This document shows positions 32,090-44,541 of a stretch of DNA of 64,000 nt, piece after piece. The notes beneath the pieces were generated by a model. The model was not told the DNA's origin, searched no databases, and saw only the letters and a program-made list of their open reading frames with translations. The stretch is from Heterohyrax brucei. Taxonomy: Eukaryota > Chordata > Mammalia > Hyracoidea > Procaviidae. The stretch lies in the NCBI GenBank assembly GCA_028571685.1, contig CM053140.1, positions 151,637,701 to 151,701,700 on the forward strand, in the 5' to 3' direction. Every line of letters starts with the position of its first letter. Positions within the stretch are counted from its first letter, which is position 1. A program made the translations under genes and the position numbers.

Positions 32090-34864
32090 TTCTTGCAAAA
32101 AGGGTGACTTAGTGACCCAGAATGAGCTAATAGAAGTTTTCCCCAGGATTTCAAAAACTGGATATGTGAGGGTGAAAGTGCAATGGAAGAGAGAGAAAGA
32201 AGTTTAAGTCTGGTTTTAGTCATCCCTAGAAGCACAAATTGGATTCTCCGTTTTTTGCTTAGGTGAATAAAATATTATTTCCTTTCAGTTGAGCAATTAT
32301 CAACAAAATTTCTGTATCTTGCAAACATACAAAAGTTCTAAAATAATGAAAAGTTTTAAACAATAAAGCACTATTTGGGAATCTAGAGAAAGTTGCTTCT
32401 TTTCAAAAATACTCTTTTATGCATGCACATAAGCATTGCTAAATAATTTTGCATCCACTGAATCTCAGATGAAGCTGTTATAAAATAAAAGCTTATCCTT
32501 CATGCAATACTAAAATGAAACATTGTATTACATTCATTTGGTGATACAATGAAGACTTAAAACACAAACCAATTGCCTTGTGTTGATCCCGAAGCATGGC
32601 AATTCTGTGCTTCTTACAGTAGAACTGTGCTTCAACAGTTTTTGATAGCTGACATTTTTGGAAGTAAATTGCCAGATCTTTGTTCTGAAGCATCTCTTTC
32701 CTTCAACAGTGATATTTCAGTGGCTTGTATTTAGTAATAGATGCCCTAAATTTTCTTCCAAGGCACCATTGGACAGACTTGAATCTCCAAATTTTAAGTC
32801 AAGAGCCCAGCTTGCTAACAATTTTCACTATCCAGGAATTTCTCCATAGAGGCTATGATGCTTTATTAAGCAATTGTTATAAAACTGTTATTTGGGACTT
32901 GTTACTGGAAAACATTCAGTGCAGTACATGAAGTCATTAGTAGCAAAAATGATGCCTTGCAATCACATAGATTGTTTGATGGTGCTTCCAAAAATTATTG
33001 AGTAATCTTTACGGTTAAAAATAAAGCACGAAGTTTCCAGGTTCCTTTCTAAACAGAAATGAATTTCTCCTCCTGGAAGGTGTTTGTAGTCTTCTTTCTC
33101 AGTATTTTAGTGTATGAATTTGGAGCTGGTTTTGCATAGGCATTTAGTAAGTTTAGAGGTGAAGAGAACAGAAATATCTCAGAATCACAGTTAGCAGCTG
33201 GCAGAGCACATTGGAGAAAGGAAAGAGTCTCATATAAATCGGTGCATAGTTTTGATATATTTGTACTGAACCTTGAGCATATGTATGTGAAAAGACCACA
33301 TCTATTGTCAGTGTCTCTAAGGTAGGAAACATACCATAGCTTAGAGCAGAAGCATCAAAGCCAGGAAAAAATGAAACAAGACAAATGTGTGTATGCATGC
33401 ATATGAATTTGTCTATATATTTTTTTTATCTTTGCTATTGAGATTGTCACTTTTTTCTTAGTGTGTTGAAACAGAAATGTCTACTAAAAACAAATTCTAT
33501 ATAAAATGAAATGTAGGCTGAGTAAACCACATATAGATTTTATTGCAGTGTGCATTTAATTATGAACAACAAATCCTTTGATGTATCATCCTTGTTGCTT
33601 AAATTTAAAAATCTCATTCTAGATGCTATCATATCACTAAGCTGAGAAGCATCAAATTATTGACTTCATAATGTCTTAAATAAGAAAAATCAAGTAAATA
33701 ATTCCATTTTCTATTTTAATATGCATTGTTATAAGTGTAATAATTGATGATCCAGAGGGACAGATAAATGAAGCACCTTAGAAAGTTTTCCAGAAGACAA
33801 GACTCAAAACTGTTCTTACATATATTTTATGGAGACCTATATCAGCATGATAAAAATACTGTATATTGAGTACTGTTACATTTCAAAGTATTTGCCAAAA
33901 AAAGCAAGAGTTAAACAATGGATGTATCATAGCTCATTTTCTATACAGAGCCAATAACTAAGATGTGTGAACAATGTTTTCACCATCACTGCTGTGACAA
34001 CAGTGGAGATGTTTTAAAGGGGACTTAGCTTTTGAACAATTTTAATAAGCTTCCTCAGAGCTTTAATTAGCTAGAGATCCAAGTAGTAGCTGCCAGGTGG
34101 CAGAATTTCTTGTTTTGAATTAAAGTCAAACTAATTAAATTCCAGTAGAAAAACATTTTCCTTCTAACACCTTTAATAAGTCATCCTTGCTTACTGTACA
34201 TACACACGAATACACACAACACTTTTGGACTGACAATAATACAAACTTGCAAATGTGTAGTTCTGAAACAATTATAAAACACTTTCAGCATCATATTTTG
34301 GATTTCTCAACCAGCTTTCATAATGCATGCACAGTTCTACTTAAAAATATATTCATTTTTGGACAGGAATAACTCAAGGGACTTGCTGGTCCTTTGTGAA
34401 AATTCTACATAAGACTGGTGTTTTCAGTGGATGTTTTTTGATGCTCTAAATCAAAAAATGTATGTATGTAGTTTTAAATGCGTACTTATGCATTACATTT
34501 ACACAAACACGCATATTTACTATTTTTTTAGATTTCCTTTAAAATATTAGTACCAAATTAGAAGACTCATATTCATAATAATTATTATATTTCATGAAAT
34601 CTAGAAAAAATTGTATCTATATCTATGAGACTCAACTTGGAATATGATTTTTTTGATTTACATCTGTATCTGTAACTATATGTTTATACCTATGCCTGTA
34701 CCTATCTATCTGTCTGTCTTGCTGTCTGTAGGTCTGTCTATCTAACTATAGGCAATCCATAAATCCCAGAGAAAAATCTATGTAAAGAGTGAAGTTCAAA
34801 TTTTCTCAACTAAATGTTTTAAAAGATCACTTGTTTGTATAAAGAAAATGCCACATGTATTAAG
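32090..34864. other. Long AT-rich stretch without recognised repeats
   Basis: 2.8 kb with no element that I recognise on either strand. Open frames (for example around 32493-32931 on both strands) overlap in different frames and show no motif. A degenerate 'ctatctatctgtctgtctt' patch lies near 34700-34740. Lack of repeats might mean old unique DNA or constraint, and this cannot be decided from the sequence alone. Confidence 0.5.
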
Positions 34865-35310
34865 CTTGGTTTCCTAAAGAAGCAAAATCAATAAATTACA
34901 TAAATGTATTTATAGATGTATATCAAGGAAACAGCTAACACTATTGTACAGAGAACACAATGTCCCAAATCTGGATCAGGATAGAGGCTTCTCCCAATTC
35001 ATGTAGTTGTAGGGGCTAAAATGAGCAGGTTAGAGAGCAGGACTCATGATCACAGTCTGTGAAGATCTACTGACCCCAATACCAGCAGGAATGTGCTCAT
35101 ACTGTAATAACTGGGGGTTAGATGACAAGTGGAAGCTACAGTATCCAGAACAAGTCAAAAACTGTGGCAAGGCAAACAGGCAGGAAGTAGGCAGCAAAGG
35201 GAGGAGAAATGCAGGCCGAGGGGATGGTGAACCACCATGGGCCCTGCCCCCATGAATACCCCTCAGCAGATCCATCATGTATTATCACGTATCAGATGTC
35301 AGTGGGGAAG
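34865..35310 (+). repeat. Unclassified interspersed-repeat-like segment
   Basis: The segment is GC-richer than its surroundings. Blocks such as 'cacagtctgtgaagatctac', 'ccagaacaagtcaaaaactg' and 'tggcaaggcaaacaggcagg' feel like an interspersed repeat consensus of afrotherian or xenarthran type that I cannot name. Opposite-strand open frames (35030-35278 minus, 35046-35255 plus) coincide with this GC patch and look like chance. Confidence 0.4.
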
Positions 35311-35859
35311 TGATCACAACATGACACAACTGTCTAAGCACTGAGAAGCATCATCCAGCCAAGCCGACACAGTCTTAACCATCATACTACACTATGTATT
35401 TAACAATTGTAGATACACAGATAACGATACCCCATTACACTTGTCACACACCTTTTGCCATGAGATTTGTTGTAAAGTCATTTCTTTTTTATTCTCATAT
35501 TCCCTTTTCAGAGAACTGACTATATCCTCTTTGGTTTCTATTCTTTTAAGCACGGACGAATAGCCAATGGACTACCGGACTCAGTGCTACAGCCACAGTT
35601 GACTCAGAAAGACTTATTTTCTTTCAGTTAGGATATATTGCTCAGGGACTCTAGTAAGCATGAACTTGAAATTGATGTAAAACTAGACTATGAGAGTTAA
35701 ATTGAGCCAATGCATGGAAAAACTAGAACAGTACAGCAATGTGATTGCTAGACAAAGAGAGAATGATATTTATGTATGAATCAAATGGAAATTAAATTAA
35801 GAGTGGTAATGAGGACAGAAGTGAAGAAACAAAGAGAAATACAGATGTCTCAGTGACAT
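35311..35859. other. No recognised features
   Basis: AT-rich DNA without a recognised repeat or coding signature. Confidence 0.5.
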
Positions 35860-36325
35860 ACTTCTCCAACAGAAACACTACCCGTGGACAGTTTTAACAA
35901 AGAGGGATTTTATTGTCATAGTCTGGTAAGCTACAAATCCATTTGTAAATTACAAATCTACTCAATGTGAGACATTATCACAGTCTGGTAGGCTAAAAAT
36001 CCAAATTCAGTTTGAGAGTATTCTGGCACAGGAACCTCAGGTCCAGAGCATATGCTCTGCCCCTGGTACTGCTCTCTTGGTGGTATGAGGTTCCCACCAC
36101 CTCACTTCACTTTCCTTTTATCTCCCAGGAAATGACCTCAACACAATCCAATCTTTTAGCCTGGGTTCTGCCTTACCAACACGACTGCTGCCCATTCTCC
36201 GTCACTGCCACCATGGAGGCAGCATTCACCACATAGGAGAGAAATCATACCATACTGAGACTCATGGCCAAGCCCAAATGACACACACATACTTTTTACG
36301 GGGAAGCAATGCAATCCATAACAAA
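35860..36325 (-). repeat. Unclassified interspersed-repeat-like segment
   Basis: 'gggattttattgtcatagtc', 'tggtaggctaaaaatccaaa', 'ctcccaggaaatgacctcaa' and an end near 'gcaatccataacaaag' resemble a recurrent mammalian repeat read in antisense ('gtttattgtcacagtttagt ... cagtccataac'). An internal near-repeat, 'tcatagtctggtaagct' (35916) and 'tcacagtctggtaggct' (35978), lies about 60 bp apart. Not assigned to a family. Confidence 0.45.
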
Positions 36326-38443
36326 GTAGCAGCATTTTACCAATTCTTCACTTTTTGACATTCTTTATGACTATTACTCCCTTACCTTGTTTCTACTCAC
36401 ATTTATTATATATATTTTATAATTCTATTTAGTACACTTTTCCATATAGTCTTTGTTTCACTTTCTTCTAGCCTGCGCCCCATTCAGAAGAAATTTTGGG
36501 AGACACAGATATTTTTAGGTTTTTTTTTCCCTCATCCTCTGGTTAGATTAAATGGTGTCTTAATATTTTTTCCTGTGGTCAATGCCCTTGACTATTTGAA
36601 AATGAACAACTGAGTATGAGGTATACTAGTATTATTTTGAACACTGAAAAAAGAGTGGCAAATATGACAGCTTCTGTTTTTCATAGTTTAGATTACCCCA
36701 AAGAATAGCCTAAGATAAGGACTGGGTTGCAGGTTGTTTATACCTAAGGTGACTGAAGAACTAGGGTAGGAGGTGGGGAGAGCGAAACAGGTAACGAAGA
36801 AAAACAGAAATGAAGCCGCATTACTGAAATGTGGAAATCTTTGCTCTGAATGCTCTGAGATGATTTTTTCTTGAACACTGAGAAGTATATACAAGTCCCC
36901 ACCCCCCAAGTTATTATCCAAATGATGATAGTAAGTAGGTGGGCCACTCATCCACTAGCTTCTATTGTCTATTGATTGAGTTTTCACCGTAGGTGTGGTG
37001 TTACCTTCTCCCCATGACTCTGGGCTGCCTTTGAGAATTAAAAAACAGGACAACGTGGTTTGGGAAAATGCCCTGAGGCAAAAAAGTGGAAAGAGAAACA
37101 GGGAACACTTTAGTTTAGAGAAACCTGTGTTTACAGGATCTGTCCACTGCAACAGCAGCTGAAAGAAAGAGCTGGGGTGATGTAATGAGGAGAGACAGAA
37201 AGGTTTACCACACCTGTGCTTTCCATCCATAAGTCCTCTTTGCTCTGTAGCCTTCAAGGTGTAACAATCTCTCAAAGGCTGACTTAAATAACATAATTAG
37301 TGGAAACCTGGTATAACTTTTATATGTTTTACAATTTGATTGGAGGTCCATTGTACGAGGATTGTCACGCCCATGAAGAGAGGTGGGCTGGAAACCACTG
37401 ACCTATTCATTTTGTCCAACTGGTTGTTGAGTACAGTGAGTATATTTGGAGACAGAGGCCCACAGATAATTTTCTCACTTTCATAGGTGATTCCTTTACC
37501 CAACACCTGTTATGTATGTTTCCTAATCATGTGTCTTCTACATGCCTCCTCAAACAGCCAATCCATTTATCGTTGCTCTTGAGTTTATATAATTTGTCTT
37601 GTTTTAATTCTTCTACCATACAAAGTAAAGGTAGTACATATATTTCCTTTAGCTCTGTCTGAATGAATGATTTTCACTCATCACTGTGCTTCAGGGATAT
37701 GACTGAAAGGGATTCTAGTGTGGCAATATTTCATTTTTATGTCCATATCTACATTTCAAGTCAGTATGTATTTGAACCAAGGTGGCATTCTTCCTCTCCT
37801 TTCACCTGGATGTATGAAACTCTTCACTAAGTCTAAGGCGTTGAATTGAGGAAGAAGAGCTGGTACAGTACAGGTACATAAAATGGGCATCCACATTGAC
37901 CTCTTTTTGTGATTTATTTATGCAATCTGGAACTGGTTAGATCTGATACTAGATATACAATTTCTGTCATTTAATGATATTTCTCTCTGTTCACCAAACT
38001 TTATGACTTACTGGTTTTGAAAATGGCTAGCTTAAGAAGGTCATTTCAATTTTAGTCAGTGTTCTGTGTTCTACAATCAGGTCTTCAGCTTGTAGTTGAT
38101 GCCAGAATCACCCTATGCCCAGCTCTTTAAATAGTAGTTCCCTGCTGAAGATTTGCTTTATTTCTGCTTTTCAGGACTCCAAAAATAATCTTTAGCTTTA
38201 TGAATGTCCCTAGCCACACTGACCATCTAGATCACAGACCCTGAGCAATAATGTTAAGGAAGCTTATGTTATAGCTTAGATGTAGGCTCTTTAGTTCTGG
38301 GACTCACTCCACCTGCAAGTCTTCCATGCCACTTGATAAATGGGTTGCAGTAGTATTTCAAAGTATGCTTTGTGTTGTCTCAAAAATCCAAAGAGGCTGA
38401 TTGAACTTTGTACTCTGTTATACTGGTTGCTTTAGAGTTTATG
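36326..38443. other. No recognised features
   Basis: Two kilobases without an identifiable element. Open frames at 36688-36951 and 36955-37275 (minus) have no family motif. Confidence 0.5.
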
Positions 38444-38580
38444 GAAACCCTGAGGGTGTAGCAGTTAAGAGTTTGGTTGTCAACTAGGAGGCTGGCCGTT
38501 CATATCCACCAGGTGCTACTCGGAAATCCTGCACGGCAGTTCTGCTCTGTCCTACAGACTGGTTATGAGTTGGAATCAAT
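38444..38580 (+). mobile_element. AfroSINE, tail-less
   Basis: 'gggtgtagcagttaagagtt', 'caccaggtgctactcggaaa', 'ggcagttctgctctgtccta' and 'atgagttggaatcaa'. The copy lacks the T/G-rich end. Confidence 0.88.
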
Positions 38581-39234
38581 AATAACAGTATTTGTGTTTT
38601 GCAGTTTCTAACATACACTTTAACTAACCACAATATATCTTTACATGATGTTCTTCTACATCATGGGCAATATTAGAACCACATAGATTTACTCCTGTTC
38701 CTCTCTACCAGCCTTTTTAATGGTATTGTCATATATTTTACTTACATATGTAATATAAGCCACAATAAATTTTGTGGTTTTTTATTTATTTTCTAATTAT
38801 TATTTATTTAGAATACTAAGTCTTGATAACATTTAAATAGTAAGAAAGAAAATTATGTATTTTTTGATGTAGTTATCAGTTCTGGTGCTATTCATATTTA
38901 TGTGTGGAATGTTGAAAAACATTTTTGCTGCTGCACTTTAAAGGTAATTCTTGTTACAGAATTCAATGTTGACACTTTTTCCCTTCTTGAAAGATGTTCA
39001 TCCACTATTTTCAAAAAGAAATGTTTTCAAAAAGAAATTTGTGGTTACTAATACTTTTGACTGTCTCCATGTACCGCATCACCTTTCTTTAGCTACATGG
39101 AACATTTTTTGTTTATACTGGATTTAAGCTTTTAGGACATGATGTGTCTTTATGCAATCTTCTTCATGTTTCTTTTAATAAGGATTTCCTTAGATTTTTT
39201 AATATGTAGGTTCATAATTTCCATCCAATTTAAA
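38581..39234. other. AT-rich DNA with a short tandem duplication
   Basis: No element recognised. 'ttttcaaaaagaaat' occurs twice in tandem near 39008-39041. Confidence 0.5.
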
Positions 39235-39655
39235 AATGAAATGTAGTGCATGCATACAAATGTCTATAAGTCAGAAAGAAAAATGAAGTCTTGATATATG
39301 ATACAATGTGGATGAACTACAGAAACATTATACTGAGTGACATGCATTAGTCTCAAAAGGACAAATATGTGTAACCCTACTTACACAAAATATCTCTACA
39401 GGCAAATACACAGAGATCAAATTTTATTAGTGATTACTCAGAGGGTGAGTGGAAAGGAAAAGGTAAAGGAAGACCCAGTGTTTCAGAGACACTGAGCTTC
39501 TGCTGAGTTTGATGGAAAAAATCATGAATAACGGTTAACAGTGATGGTTGAAAAACATGATGAATGTAGTTAACCACTCTGTATTGTACATGTGGTGTTT
39601 ATAGAAATGACAAATTTTCCACTACCTGTATACTTACTACAATAAAAAATTGGCA
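39235..39655 (+). mobile_element. Old eutherian L1 3' end
   Basis: 'aatgaagtcttgatatatga', 'tacaatgtggatgaactaca', 'gaaacattatactgagtgac', 'tctcaaaaggacaaatatgt' and 'tacttactacaataaaaaat' match the 3' end of old mammalian L1 (L1MA/L1MB type) in order, finishing in 'caataaaaaa'. It predates the afrotherian L1 copies. Confidence 0.85.
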
Positions 39656-41496
39656 AGGGGAGGAGAACTTGGTCATTCTTTTTTCTTTTCCTATTTCTGC
39701 CTGTTTCTTCTTCTACAAAGACTTTAATTACGTATGTGTTACACCTATGGAGGTTGTCCCACAATTCACAGAAGCATAGTTGTGTTATTTTCTTTCTTTT
39801 TTTTCCTATGCATTTTATTTTGGATGCTTTTGGTTGCTATGCCTTCCATGTCACTCAGTTCTTCCATTGTAATGTACCTCACCTCGTGCTTACTGTATTC
39901 AGTGTATTTCTCATCTCACATATTTATTCTGTTTGTCTATAATTTCCCAGATCATTGTATATCTTTTAGAATGTACAGATCACAGTTATAACAAGCATTT
40001 TAACGTCCTTGTTTGAGATTCGTAATATTTATGTCAATTGTTAATTGATCTTGTCTGCTTTTTCTTCTCATTATGAGTCTTGTAATCCTTCCTGTTTGCT
40101 TGCATAGTAATCTTTGCTTAGATCATAAACATTTTCAATTTACCTTCTCAGGTTGTGATTATGTTTTCACTCTTATATATCTTTCTATGCTTTATTTTGG
40201 GATGCAGTTCAAGTGCTTGAAAATAGTTTTATCCTGTTATTTAGACTTGTTAGTTGAGACCAAAACAGAGTATTTATTCCAGGGATATTTACTATTCTTC
40301 CCTACAGAAGGAGTACCATAAAATGCTCTGTGAATTTTATGTTTTTCCAAATTGGGTTGTGGAAGCAGTCATTGTTCCTGACCCTTTGATTGGTAGACAT
40401 TGTTCCTTCTAATTCTTTTTAATGACCATTTTCCTGACACCAGGTATTTTCCTCACTGCTGATTACTCAAGGAAAGCCCTCCGTGGGTCTCCAGACGTCT
40501 TTCTCTGTGCAGCCTTCTAGCTCTCATATCTTATCATGTGAACTTGGTGTTAATCTTCCTAAATTCTCAAATCCTTCTCCTTATTCAGGAAGTCTGCTGG
40601 GTTCTTCCCCAGTTTTGACCTCACTGAGTCATGGTCTGTGAACTCTCTGGATGAAGCTTAGATAACTGTGGGAGTCAACTCATTTGTTTCCCATTTCTTA
40701 AGGACTGCGGCATGTGTAGAGTTCAGTAATGCTTTGTGAAATTTGTCTAGGATGTTTGGTCAATTCAGGCTGCTTTGGAAGAGTAAATCCAGTTTCTGTT
40801 ACTCTACTGTTTGACAACAGAAGGACTTATTTACTGAATTATTTTTAAGACTTTCTCTTTATTCTTGGGTTATGTCTGTAGTAATGTAATGTTCCTAGCA
40901 ATTGTTTTCTTCATATTTTTCCTGCTTGTGTTTCATATATGACTTCACGTATTTTTTAATTTTGTGAGACCTTTAGCTGTTTTATTTAAAACATTTGTTT
41001 TAATCTCTCCTTTCTTTGTTTCTCTCACTCTTGATTCCTGTCTCTTTCTTACGTTCTATCTCTATCTTCATTTTTCTAGGACTTTGATTACATCTATTAA
41101 AAAAATAAAATCTTAATGCTTCTCTTATGTCTGTTAACATATTACCTATTATACACATATTCCACCTTAATTCCAGATATTTTAATTTGATCCATTATTC
41201 AGCTTATAACTTCTTTCACTGTATGCAATCTACAATTAAACTCATGTACAGTTATTTGTTTACTTGTTTGTTTCTTTAATCTGCTAACCCCAAACAGTAG
41301 AGGAATTCTAAGGCTTAGCTGATGAGGAAAGAGAAAACGTTTACTCTTTCACTTCAGTCCAGGATTCTTGTTTATTTTGGCAGTCCAGAGAAAATCTATT
41401 ACTAACAGCCTAGTATAAATCATATGTTGGCCATAAGGATAAGTTATGGTAATTTGTCCCTTATTTATTTGCTTCACTCGGTTCTATAATCATGTT

Positions 41497-41632
41497 AACC
41501 ATCCTACGTTAAGTGCTATGACTGCTAAGCAAAAAGTTGGCAGCTTGAATCCTTCAGGTGCTCCTTGGAAATTCTGTCGGGCAGTTCTACCCACTCCTGT
41601 AGGGTTGGAATCAACTTGACCGCAACAGATAT
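41497..41632 (+). mobile_element. AfroSINE
   Basis: 'acgttaagtgctatgactgc', 'aagttggcagcttgaatcct', 'caggtgctccttggaaattc' and 'agggttggaatcaacttgac'. The tail is degraded. Confidence 0.9.
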
Positions 41633-41753
41633 GTTACTACGCTATAATTTCTGCATATGTCTCTTGCTAAATATTCTCCTATTTCCTGTTCAAAGATCTC
41701 CTTCTTTGAAATTAACTCTATCCCACACTGATATCCTCAGTATTACCACTCCT

Positions 41754-41936
41754 TAAAACAATACAAAAAGTAAAAATAACCAAACTCGTTGCCATTAATT
41801 CAATTACAACTTATAGAGACCCTGTAAAATAGAGTAGAACTGCCTTCTTGGGCTTCCAAGTAGCAGCTGTTGGATTCATACTCCCAGTGTTTTTGTTAAC
41901 AGCTGAACTCTTAACCACTGTGTCACCAAGGCTCCG
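41754..41936 (-). mobile_element. AfroSINE with perfect 11-bp target-site duplication
   Basis: Antisense: 'aataaccaaactcgttgcca', 'aaatagagtagaactgcctt', 'ttaacagctgaactcttaac' and 'gtgtcaccaaggctcc'. The flanks 'ttaccactcct' at 41743-41753 and 41937-41947 are identical. Confidence 0.95.
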
Positions 41937-42011
41937 TTACCACTCCTACCAACCAATTAATTCTATTCTATTCTATTATACTTGTGATATTTTATACATT
42001 CATTTAGTACT

Positions 42012-42165
42012 CAGGAGCCCTGATGGCATGGTGGTTAAGGTGTTCTGCTACTAGCTAGAAGATCAATGGTTCAAATCCACCAGCTACTCTGATGGAGAAA
42101 GATGTGGCAGTTCTACCCCATCCCAGGGTTCACTGTGACTCTGAATCAACTTGACAGTAGTGTTT
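42012..42165 (+). mobile_element. AfroSINE
   Basis: 'aggagccctgatggcatggt', 'ggttcaaatccaccagctac', 'tggcagttctaccccatccc' and 'gaatcaacttgacagtagtg'. Confidence 0.92.
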
Positions 42166-42245
42166 ATGTAGCTTCCTTTTATCTAGAATAAAAAGTGATG
42201 AGAAATAAAATAACATCTTTATCTTCTTTCAGTTACTCTTAGAAG

Positions 42246-42430
42246 AGAGCCTCTGGGTGGTACAAATGGTTAAATACTCAGCTAATAGCCCGAAGTTTGG
42301 CAGTTTAGACTCACCCAGAGGCACTTTGCAAGAAAGGTCTGGTGATCTGCTTCCAAAGGGTCATAGCTTTGAAAATTCTGTGTAGCAGCTCTACTCTGTG
42401 CTGTCGTCATGATCGGATGGACACTGGCTA
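42246..42430 (+). mobile_element. AfroSINE, longer subfamily
   Basis: 'gagcctctgggtggtacaaa', 'tggttaaatactcagctaat', 'actcacccagaggcactttg', 'gaaaggtctggtgatctgct' and 'gggtcatagctttgaaaatt'. The 'ggtctggtgatctgcttcc' middle is diagnostic of the longer form. The tail reads 'gacactggcta'. Confidence 0.88.
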
Positions 42431-42647
42431 AGAAAGTATTCACTGTAGTTCTTTGTTGAAAACAATACAAACAACCAAAGATAATGTCTTTAATACTTTG
42501 TATGTGCAAAAGTGGTATTAACTTGTGTTTTGCTAAAATCTATTCTTTGTGTGAGACACTGTCTGTTTAATCATTGTTTCTGGTTTTGGTTTCCAGAGGG
42601 ATTTAGGGAGATGTATGTTTAGTCTGCCATCTTGACTCCACCCTCTA

Positions 42648-43118
42648 CTTAAGTTTTAATTACTGTTTCTCTCAGCTACTTTTCCTCTTTCATTAATAAT
42701 ATTTTTGTAGCCTCCATTATGACTGTTACTGAGCAGCCATCTAGATTACTGGAGAAGTTTCCAGGGTGAAAAGAATGCAAGATGTTTTACTGAAGTATGG
42801 ATACAATGTGTTAGAATATATTATAATTATTACTCAGGTACAAGTAGAAAATGTTGGAATGTATTATAGATATTTGCAAACAAAAGTAATTAACATTTAC
42901 TATTTTTAACATATGGATTGATATAAACAATTGCATATATTTATGAATATTGCTGCTGTGTCTTAGTAAATTTATTTATAAATTCCCTGTTTTTAACTCC
43001 ATTTGCAGATAGCTCAGGTTTGAAGACTTTGGAGCTCATCTTCCTGAGTATGACTTTCTCTTTTGCTTGTTAATCTAGTAAACTTGAATAAATTACTGCA
43101 CTGTTCGGTGCTGTTATA
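42648..43118. other. AT-rich DNA, nothing recognised
   Basis: It separates the 5' end of the old L1 from the 3' end of the full-length L1. No gene or repeat seen. Confidence 0.5.
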
Positions 43119-44465
43119 AGCTCTTTAAAACACACACACATATATACTGTGCTTTATGTGAAAGTTTACAATCCAAGTCAATTTGTCATACAAAAACTTG
43201 CACACACACTGCTGTGTAACTTTAGCTGCTCTTTTCACCCTGTGATAGCACATGCTGCCTTTCCACTGTTTTTTGTTTGCACTTCAATGGAATCCTGTCC
43301 TTTTATGCCTTTTTATCTCATCTCTGGTTAAGAGCTGCCCAGTTAGCCTCATGTATCGACTTAAGCCAAGAAGCACATTCTTCATGAGTATAATTTTATG
43401 TTTTATAACTCAGCCTGATATTTGTACCTGAAGAATTGTCTTTGGGAAAGGCTTCTGTTTGGGGCTAGCAGAGGGTCTGGGAATCTATTCCTCTGGAACT
43501 CTGCAGCCTGTTGGACTACAAAATCTGTTCTTTATTTAATAGAGTCTGAGTTCTGCACACCTATTTTTCTCCTGCTATGTCAGGAACTCAACATTATGTC
43601 CCCTGTCAGGACAGTCCTTGGTGGTTGATGGCAGCATCTAGTTCTTCTGGTCTCATGCTGATGTAATCACTGGATTATGTGTCTTTTTGTGTTCCTTGGA
43701 CTCATATTTTCCTACCGTTTTTGATGTCTTCAATTCTTGCCTGCACAAAGTAGGGTGGGAAAAATTGATATTCCTTAGACAGCTGCCTGTTAGCTTTTAA
43801 AACCACTGATGTTCACCAAACTGGGATGCAGACCGTTTTCTTAAAAAAAAACTTGTTATGCCAATTGACCTAGGTATCCCCTGCAACCATAGTCCCTAGA
43901 CCCCTGTTCTTGCTGCTCTATTTTTCAAAATAGTGAGTCATATTCAGGAAACCTCCTGACTTCGAGTTTAGCCCAGCTGTGCTGACTTCCGCTGTACTGT
44001 GTTCTGTCCCTTCTTTCACCTAGCCCATTTCTCTTCTATTATCTAATCTACGACTACTTCTCTTCATCTCTCCTCACAATGTAACCATCAAACAGCATTC
44101 TCTTTTGTATTTTGTATTTGCTGAGTCCTCATGATAGTGGTTTCATATAATATTGGTCTTTTTGCAACTGACAAATTGCACTTAGCATAATTCTTTCGAG
44201 ATTTCTCCAAGTTATGGTTCCCAAGAACATTGCTTTCTCTATCATTGTATAGTATTCCACTGTGTGAATATGCTATGGTTTGTTTGTCCATTCATCCTTT
44301 GATGGGCACCTGGGTTGATTGCATCCTTTTGCTATTGTGCACAGGTGCTGCAGTAAACATTGGTGTGCATGTATCTATTCACATGACAGACTTCATTTCT
44401 CTAGGTATCACAAGAAGTGGGATTGCAGAATCATATGGTCTATTTCTGGCTGTTTAAGAAAGTAC

Positions 44466-44541
44466 TCTGGTGGTCAGTTCTACCCTGGCTCATGGGGTCG
44501 CCATGAGTCAGATCCGACTTGACAGCACTTGGCTGGCTGGC
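44466..44541 (+). mobile_element. Ultra-short AfroSINE 3'-end insertion, 76 bp
   Basis: Contains 'tctggtggtcagttctaccc', 'tggggtcgccatgagtcaga', 'tccgacttgacagcacttgg' and a 'ctggctggc' tail. It is bounded by perfect 10-bp duplications 'aagaaagtac' at 44456-44465 and 44542-44551. It interrupts the distal ORF2 of the L1, where other copies run straight through. Confidence 0.92.

Larger units (their letters stand above)
39660..42647 (-). mobile_element. Old L1, 5' region (ORF1/5' UTR), split by four SINEs
   Basis: Antisense ORF1 or 5'-region text ('ttacacctatggaggttgtc', 'ttctttcttttttttcctat', 'cattttaacgtccttgtttg') runs to about 41250. Four SINEs occupy much of 41.5-42.4 kb. The stretch ends at 42605-42647 with 'agtctgccatcttgactcca', the antisense of a canonical L1 5' start ('...caagatggcagact'). 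The link between 39.7 kb and the 5' end is inferred from orientation and order. Confidence 0.65.

Noticed and set aside
34640-34745. Degenerate 'ctatctatctgtctgt' stretch as a microsatellite locus
   Set aside because: Too interrupted to call a defined array.
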